Shown in pieces: positions 39,701 to 48,700 of a stretch of 64,000 bases of DNA. Position 1 is the first letter of the stretch. The number at the start of each line of letters is the position of its first letter. The DNA is from Haemaphysalis longicornis (Eukaryota > Arthropoda > Arachnida > Ixodida > Ixodidae). The stretch covers positions 326,893,441-326,957,440 of the forward strand of contig CM023448.1 of NCBI GenBank assembly GCA_013339765.2. The letters are read 5' to 3'. Under the pieces are notes generated by a model that had not been told where the DNA came from, did not search any database, and was given only the letters and a program-made list of their open reading frames with translations. The translations under genes and the position numbers were made by a program.

Positions 39701-42700
39701 CATGCCAAGCAAGAGAAGTTGGCGAAAAAGGCGCGCTTTTTATACATACAAGCAAGGACATACATGTACGTCATTGACCATTTTGAAAGTGTTTACCGAT
39801 GCCGTACATGTACGGCCGTGACCCTCAAAGGGTTAAACAATCCTCTTTGCATCCAATCTAACCTTTAAAGTCACGGCGTTTTGTTTGCTGTTTTTCAGGC
39901 GAATGCATTCCACTGCCAAACGATATGAAAAGATAACTTTCTCCATCACACACTGCTGGTCGAGTCGATAGCAGGATAAGCAGGCAGCACAATGTGGAAA
40001 CGCAGCGCAAGATACGCGAATGCTTCATTTGGAAAATAGCTGAACCTGTTCACAACGCGATCAAAGGAAAAGTTTTTCATCCTTTTGCGTTGTCACGGAA
40101 TCTAAAGTACTACAATTACAAAACAGCCACTGCTGATCGCGTAAAGCATTCGTGGTGCAAGCAGAGGGTCCACAAAGATCGGCTCCGAGCAACTGGGCAC
40201 ATCGCTGTGCAGAGTTAGGCCATTCATGATCACAACCTTCGAATAATAATTTGACTGGGTTTGCGGTCGTGTTATTTTTCTGCCCAGGTAATTTCGTGTC
40301 GTCAGTTACCGTCATAAGTCTAGTTAAAAAATATTATATCGTATTGCAATGTCAACAGCGTGGCAATCGCCTCGTCGAAAGTCTATCGCGAGTGCGGATC
40401 GGCGTGACCCATATGCTGTGCGCGCTCTGCATTCTACGTCCATGCTTCCATAGACGTGACTAATTGGTGAACATAACAAGCATGATGACATATTTACTCG
40501 CCGATATCGATTTTTATGTCAGTCAGTGCCATACCGGTAGCGTTTGCATTGCGGAACTGCGGAGCACCACCGTCACCACCACCACCAGTGCTACTGCTGC
40601 TCGCAACAGCCGGGATCGGCATCTTCCGCTCTGGCAGCAAATTAGGACCTAAAATCCGTCCCCAGGTGGTGAAAATGAAACAGAACGCGCACACACAAGC
40701 ACTGCAACCGCAAACTTAACGTGAAACCACTGCGGTTCACTCGGTAATGCACGGGCACCGAACAGATTCACAGAAAGAACGGACCATTTAACAGCCCAGC
40801 TCGGCGGTTTCGGCGTTCACTTCATAGACAGCGCTAGCGTCTGTTCAGAGAAAGCAAATGGCGGCGCCCACCTCTAGAAAGGAAAGTGGTCTATATGGTA
40901 GGTGCAAACAAGCCAGAGTTTTCGTTTTTGAGGGGCAAGTGCCCGTGGAAAGTAGGGTGCAAATATGGCTTCATGTAGCTTGCTGGAATTCACATGCTTC
41001 TGCCTCTGCGATTCAGCTTGTCCTCTACCCAGTAGAGCACACTGATCCGGCAGGAGGCGTTGGCTGTTCTTTGTGCCGTACAGCCAGCAGAGAGACAGCC
41101 TTCTTTGTGAGGATTTTTGCTGCAAGCTTATCTCCTGTTGGTTTAGTAAGCATTAAAGCAATACTGACACCAAATTTTTGATCCCTGTTTATTGCTCTTA
41201 TCAATGCTTGCCTGGTAATTCCATAACAGCAATTGAAATACTTGAGCGGGGGATAATTAATTACATAGAGCGGCCTGGAAATCGTCAGTCTCGTCAGTCT
41301 CAGCCTCGCCGATTCATTCGTGACTGGATGTGCGCAGAGACACCCGAAGTGAGTGCTTGCCTTCTGACGCAGGCCCCCGACGAGGCTGGCAAGGTGGAGT
41401 ACCGCATAATGGGGCCCAACGTGTGCATGGGCGACCACAAGGTGAGCGCTGCCCCGCCCCTGCTCCCTAGGGGGCCCATCCCGTGGCTAACTGTGGCGCT
41501 TTCCTCTGCCCCTCTGTGCGGTGCAGCCCGTGGTGCTGTGGTTCCGCATGGTCCTCCCGACGGCAGGTACGTGCCCCCCGGCCGCCGGCTGTGCGGCTAA
41601 GGGCGAGGTGCTCAAGGGTGCGGGCAACCACCGGTCCTCGAGGTTGTTTAAGGGCTGCCCCGCTGCGTGCCACCTCCTCTGACTGCCGCCTCCCACTTGT
41701 GCATGGCACCCCCCATTCTGTTGTGCATGGTGTAAGTGGACGACGTCTGTGGCCCTTCGGGCCGCCCTTCAGTTCACCTGATGATGGCTTGCCTTGTTTT
41801 TGTTTTCTCTCCCCCCTTTTTCAGCATTATGTTTGCTTTAAGCGTGGTAGTCGGAGTTTTTCGTCGTACCTAGGTGCATGAGGCCTCTAGTCAACCACCC
41901 AGTCAGAACAGGTTTGACATGCCCCTTTGTTTTGGTGAGTTCCCCGCCTTCTTCTTTTCGCTTGCTTTGTTTGGCCAGTTGGTTACACGGAGCCACTGCA
42001 CTGTCAGGCACTTGGTTGTTAGGGCCAAGGTCGCAGTTCTGTTGCTTTCAGCTTTGCACTGCATGAATTGCATAGTGTCGAGGATGTGTGAACCTAAACT
42101 TGCTTTATGATGCTGCATATGGGCAATAGTTACGCACCACATAAACTCTTGTAATGGCCGCATTCTTTGTGACGGTGGAAGGTGGAAATTGGGGATGCTG
42201 CTTACATGGCAAATGAAAATTTTAGATTTTCAGGAGTGTTTTGTGCAAATTGGCAGAAAACACAACAAGAAAGCATACAGTGGTCACCGTCACAGCCATG
42301 CAAAGTGTGATCGCTTGTCCGCATCATGCTCGTCTGGATGCCTCTGTCTCAAATGAGGTCCTCGTCCGCCCTGTCAAGATTGTTGGATTTCCGTCATTTA
42401 GAGCTTTTCTCCATGAAAACACATCTTGGGCTTTGAAGGGACATTATATTGATGTATAAAGGTGTCAAGAATACAAATATACCACTTGCAGGGGCAGCAG
42501 TTGCTTATTAACGCAGAAAATGCAAAAAGCATAAACGCAGGGATCGACACCCATACACTGTCGCACACTGCAATTTGCTCTGATATCACAAGTCACAAAA
42601 GGTGAAACAGGATCTTGCTTAACCACAAGCATTTTTCTGAAACACACTTGAAGGAAGGGATGTACACATGTGAAATACATGAATGCGGGAACTTTTGCTG

Positions 42701-45700
42701 AGCACAGGCAACCAACATTACAAAATAGGAAGCTTTACCACAAGTGGTGTTTTAGCTTTGGTTCCTTGAAACGTTTCGCCTTGCAGTACAGTAGAAATCT
42801 GTGTTAATGCGAGAGCTGACTGTACCCGCTCACCACTATCACATGTACAACAACTAAAGGCAGAAGTCCGATATTATTAGGGGAGTCGGCGACACTGCCA
42901 TCAACTTTATTGACAGCCAACTGCGCACATATCCTTACGCATTCTCCCAGGCAACAGTAAGCGTCACAGGAACGGTATATGGGTGGATCTTCATGACCGC
43001 CCAGTCCGGGGTCAAGAGCCTGGGTGCACTATTCTCACCTTTGCCTGGGCTCCGCATATGGTGTCGAAAAGTTAGTCTTTGTTACAAAAGTGAAAGCCTA
43101 TCAGAACAGGCATATGGCAGTGACCTAGTAAAGTCGAGTATACCGTGTTTTCGCGCGTATAACCCGCCCCTGCATATAACCCGCACCCCCACTTTCCGTC
43201 GACGAATAAAAAAAACATATACTCGCGTATTGCCCGCATATTTGATACATAAAAGGATGGACCAAAGCTACTGCTTAAGCAGCATTGCACATTTGTTTAT
43301 GCAAAAGAACTTACCTAGCTGACTTCGTAAGTGGATGACTTGCCGCGAAAATTTTTTTTCAGGTAAGTATATTGTCAAATAAGCACTGTCAATGGAATAA
43401 CAGTGGCTTAGTCGCTATTACTGCTGAAGGGGCATCACAGCCCAACACACATTGTGGTGAAGCTGCACCAAAGGAAATACCTCGCATATAATCCGCACCT
43501 CTACTTCACCCGTGAAATTTTCACATTTTTGGTGTGGGTTATACGCGCTAAGATACGGTAGGACCCTGAGTAATTTTCGGCACTTTGTGTCGTGATCTTC
43601 AACGTCGTGAAAAAATTAGAAAGAAAAGCTAGAGAGAAATGCCAGCTTCAATGATTTGTTTGTCAGCTAACGAGGCACTGTTGGTTTTAGAGCAAAAGCA
43701 GAGAGAGCTATGAAACTTGTGATGTTTTCAGTTTACACAAAGAATTATCGAACTTTTAGTGTCCCCTTAATGGATGTGTGGTCATCCACTGGATAAGTGT
43801 TGCTGTTCAGACTTTTTTTCCCTGATAAAGTTGAGGGTGTGGCCATTACGCAAATGTGACCATGTATCCTAAATGATATTCTTGCTCATTCAGGTTGCAG
43901 CACTGAGTGTAGTGGGTGCGTGTGTAGGCAGCACGACGGCTTTGTGAAAAGACAAGTTGGAGTTCTTACAGTAAACCCTGGTCATAATGAAGTCGTCGGG
44001 ACAAGAAACTGGCTTTGTTGTAAACAATACTTCGTTAAAAGCGGTTGTGATGTGCTCTCTGTATGCAGCAGTGGGGACTGCGAAACACTTTGAATTAAGC
44101 GAGTTTTCAAACAAAATGATTTTATTATAGTGCGATTTTCCTGTAGTTATGAGGCTATGTGGTGTTAAAGTTTAGTTTTATATTTCAGTTAGTCATTAAT
44201 TCTTGCAGTCAAAGGGCTCTTAAAGCGTTGTGTGTAAATCTGGAGGGTAAGTATGGCCATCAGTGTGGTCTGTTTATAATTTGGACTGCATGTGTTCATA
44301 CAGCTTGCAAATGTTTGTCAGTTCAAGTTTGCTCTGGTTTACTCTGCTGGTATTGAAGGTATTCAGACTGTGCACACTTGCATTGCAGTTGAACACCTTT
44401 ATAAGAGACACAATGGGGAGCAGTTTTTGTCTCTTATATGAGGAGTCTCTTATGAGCAAGGTACCATGTTTTTACTTACTGATCAACCCCTAGTTCAATG
44501 TAGGCGCCCTACCACTAAAATAAGCACAAGGGAAGGCTATAGCATTTTGCAAACGTTCTATTATAATTCATGTTTTGCCACCACAATTTATGTAGTGGTT
44601 CTGAATCTGTTCGCTTTATGGCTATGTATACAATGTTTTTTACAACAAGTTCTTCAAGCTTTCTTTTCTTCCCCTGTGTGTGGAAGAAGCAGCGTCGCAG
44701 ATGTTGAGCCTGCAAACCTGATGAATAGCCAGAGCACACTGATTCTTCCGCTGTGCACTCTGGCTATTCATCAGGCTTGCAGACTCAACATCCGCAATGC
44801 TTCTTGATTGGGAGCTATGCGATCAGGACAGCCCAACACACGTCTCGGGTATTCTTGGCTGACGCAGATGCCCGCGTGCGTGGTCGCACTCGTGCGCTTG
44901 GTGGTAGGCTTTAACCACTTCCGTATGTTGCATTTCTATTGCCGAAGCTTCTCATTGTTGTTTCATAGTTGACTGAACCACTCTGCGTTTGCTGAAGTTA
45001 TAATAAATAGCGACTGCACGCGTCTGTCGTCCTCCTTTGTCTCCACAACGGATGCAACTGCAGTTAGTGACTGGTGGCACCGCATCTCAGGTTAAAATTC
45101 CTGTTACAAACTGGCCAAAATTCAAGGATAGCTAGTCCTTTACAACCAACGATCTTCTGCATCCGATGTCTGTTATAAAAGAGGTCAAATTAATGGGAAA
45201 GGTGGGGCGGCCAACCATGTGGGTGAATAGTGTCTCTTATACCGGCTGGTCGGTTATAACCCACGCCTCCTCTAACGGGGTTCAACCGTATTGTCATACT
45301 GTAGCAGTTGCATAAAATGAGATTGCCAGGATGTCAATCCCTTTTTGTGTTGCCTGCATAGGCTTGTCAGTGCACACTGCCCATAGCCAACAACACCGAT
45401 ATCATAGGACCCACAGCCTTCACAAAAAGTATTGCAGTGAAACAGCTGCCACTGTGTGGTGCTAAGGTGAAGGGATGTTACGTGGGCTTGCCATTGCGGA
45501 ATTTACTAGCCCTTATGGCTTTTTAGGTGTCTGTCTACAGTTCACAGGGTAAAATAGGAGCAATATTTCAGGTCATGGGACATACGCAAACCAAAAGTTG
45601 TTTGCACCAAATAAATTTACTCAAGATTGTTGGTAAATTTTTATTTTCTTATCTCACTTTTTGTTTCTTAGGGTAGTAGGGGGCAGGGGCAGGGCTGTAA

Positions 45701-48700
45701 CCAGAATTTTTTGTGTTTGTAGTTATGGCTACCCCATCATTTTGGAAAAAAAAAAAAAACTTCAAAAGTTTGCCTTGCGGTTGTCTTCTTTTATTTCTGG
45801 GCACGGAGCAAGAACAATATAGGAGGGGAAACGAGGCTTCCTAGCGCGGCCAGATAATGTCACAAGCGCTCGTCATGCGTTAAGCTAGCGGCATCTGCCG
45901 CGGGTGAAGAAACAGTGGGGCAGCCGCTTTCGGCATTGCACTGCACAGCCACGGAAAGAAGTGCGGCCACTATCATTTCGTCCATCAGGTGCCACTACCC
46001 TCTCCTTCATAGTCGCTGCGACGAAGCTTTGCAGTCTGCCTTGGTTTTCGTAGTGACATTATCGGGTCGCTTGTCCGCTCTTATCGCGATGGGCCGTTTC
46101 GCCTCCTATATATTGCTACGTGTTTCTGGGGGGAAAAAAAAAAGGCAGGGAAGTGGGAGCTGAGAGGGCTTTGAACATTCAAGCTGACCGCCTGGCTATG
46201 GCCCCTCTGTGGCCAAAGATTTGAGGAGCTGGGATAGCGAAGGTGACAGGTATTAAGGTCACACGATTCAAACTGGATGCTCTGCAGTTATGGGCATTTT
46301 GCTCCAATTTTGCTTTGTGAATGGGGCATTATGGACCAAAGCTAAACATGGGTTATGAGGCACGTCATAGTGGACATGGCTGTAGATTCTTCACCAAAAT
46401 TGTGTACACTGGGGTTATTTATGTTCCTTGTCTCCTCTAGAAAAACTTAATGGGGTAGTCGTGTTCTTATAGTATGTTTGCTGGAAAAAGAATCCATATG
46501 GTATAGCTCTGAAAAGTGTGACATTTGAGGGTATCTTTCGCTTTCTTGTATTTTTTTTAATGATCTTGTCATTACGCTCGAATATTGATTGTAATGCTTG
46601 CCAGCACATCCATGGGCGAACAGCACACAATATATGCAATGTTCCCCTCCACAGTGTTGTGAATACAACAGCCACAGGCAACTATGGCTATCAAATGAAA
46701 TTGAAATCGCAGGCTCTGCACGTTTGTGGCTGCAAGTTAGAATTATCGTGGAGATTTTAGTGACTTCAGAGGAATCTCTACTGAGCCCACCACAGTCTTT
46801 GAGACAAAAGGACCCAGGTCAAGAATATTAACATCCCCATCAACACCACCACGAGGCATAACAATCAGAACATTAAAAGGCTATGCCACCCACCTCATTC
46901 ATATCCTGCCTCAGCGGTGCACTTTTGCTGACTCCTGAAGTGACTCCTTAAGACCTTAAGTGGTCTTGGAAGACGGGCACACAAAGACAGGCCGATTTCA
47001 CTTAGTGTGTCGGTGCTGTGTGAAATCAAAGAACATCGCTGAGTACGACTTGTCTGCCGAAGCAAAGGCCCCAAATTGTGAGCTCGCATCGCTACTTCAT
47101 GCTTAAGCGTGACCTCGTAATTCGCTAGTCTGTTGCCTTTTGAAGAAGTTGAAGCAAAGTGCAAGTCTTTGGGTATCCATATCTCCCTACTACTGTCGCT
47201 GTGCACTTTGGCAATACAGAAGGGGACGTAGCATCTCTTGCAGGCGTGCTTTTGCTAGTCTCATCCGCAGGGCCACCCAGATAAGTTCGTTCCCCCCGAC
47301 TGCCGAAATGTAACACGTGAGACTGGCTTGCTTAGAATTTGCACCGTGTGTTTTCATGGCCTTGCTACATTGGAAGTGCAGCCTGTGAGCCAATAGTATT
47401 TCTAAAATTTCAACGAAATGCGCCAAAGAAATTGCCCCGCTTTGACTACAACGATGTGTGAAGGTGACAGTTCCACCGGGTGACAGTTCCACATTTCTCC
47501 ATTTTTCATGACCTTGTAGACACAGAGGCAGGGTAAAGCCTACCGAGATGAAACATGGCTGCCTTGTCATTCATTAAGCAAGACTGCTGCGTCGGGAAAA
47601 GGATTTCTATAGGCGAGAAACCGTCAAGAAAATACAGGAAAGAAAAGGCTGGCCAAAGCGAATTTCCCACACTAGAAGCACTACGTGGAAATTCTTCATC
47701 TGTTTCTTCTGCCGTTTCTTTTTTTTTATGTGTGTGTGTGTGTGCCTTTGCAGTGCAAAAAAGGCAAGTGCAGCTGCTACAGTGCCAGGCCAACGCCTGA
47801 AGAAAAACGTGAAACTGCAGCTGGGCCACGGCGGCATTCTTTGCCAGCACTTGCAGCTCTAGAGTTTTAGAGTTCATCGCCTGAAAGGCCAAGGACGCAA
47901 TCAGGCGCCAAACCACTCCTTCTCTAGCTGGGTAAATGGAATGACGAGAAGACCAGCAGAAAAGATGCAGCATACTTCTGGGCCACGGTTGCTGGCACTG
48001 TGCATCCTTCTGAGCAAGAGAACCGACATGTGACTGTCCTGAAACTTGTCCGGCCAACTGAGTAACTTCACTGATGAATAGGCAGTCTGCTCAGACATCA
48101 CGTTTTGATTGCATCTCTTGCATCCTCTTTGCAGAGATGAAATGTTTGAATACTGGAGAAGATTCTTCAGGATGCCCTTGGGGGAAAATCGTAGTTGTTC
48201 CATTCCAACCGGTCCGTGCGTGGTGAACTCGTGGTACTTCAGATTTAGAAGGCTTTGCACCTCCCCTTCCCAGCTCTTAACCCTTTGCTCTGTTTTGCTC
48301 TAGGCGGGCAGGCACTCTTTAGTGCACATTTTAGTCCCACGTTGAGTGGAGAATATATTTTCTTCAGTGTGACGCACTTGTCATGGCATGTACTACCGCT
48401 TTTTCCCCATAGCTTCTCAGAGCAGGAAGATAAATGAACAGCTTCCTTGCATACTGGGGTCCCCATGTATATGGGGATAGAACTGACAACAGGTGGGCCA
48501 CTAGGGTAACAGAGCGGGTTCTGAGAGACTGGAATAGGAGTAGGGGGAGGCAGCTAACTCAGTGGAGAGACGAAATAACAAAGTTCGCAAAGAATGTGTT
48601 TGGGCATCGCAGGATAGGAGCAGTTGGGTGTAAGTGGGAGAGTCCTTCGTTGGAGATAAGTGGGCTGATAATGATCATGGTGATGATGATACAGTAAACG

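Larger units (their letters stand above)
33924..41372 (+). other. INPP5A: INPP5A intron 13, nested transposon cluster
   Basis: In order: LINE (34071-35801, minus), foldback (36155-36720), TIR element with 8-bp duplication (36916-37852), THAP-domain pseudogene (38519-38895), SINE (38896-39013, minus) and TTAA MITE (39097-39836). The part 39840-41372 has a 75-codon frame at 39994-40218 that I cannot assign; it may be a later exon of the THAP gene. Confidence 0.8.

Noticed and set aside
39274..39774. A 166-codon minus-strand frame inside the piggyBac-like MITE
   Set aside because: It is made of the internal direct repeats and has no transposase motifs.
41567..41681. Read-through of INPP5A exon 15 into intron 15
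   Set aside because: It gives a low-complexity tail with no known motif, and the GTACGT donor is good.
47756..47801. A possible alternative last exon of INPP5A after TTTGCAG
   Set aside because: In phase it gives a short tail ending QANA, with neither a CaaX box nor family similarity.
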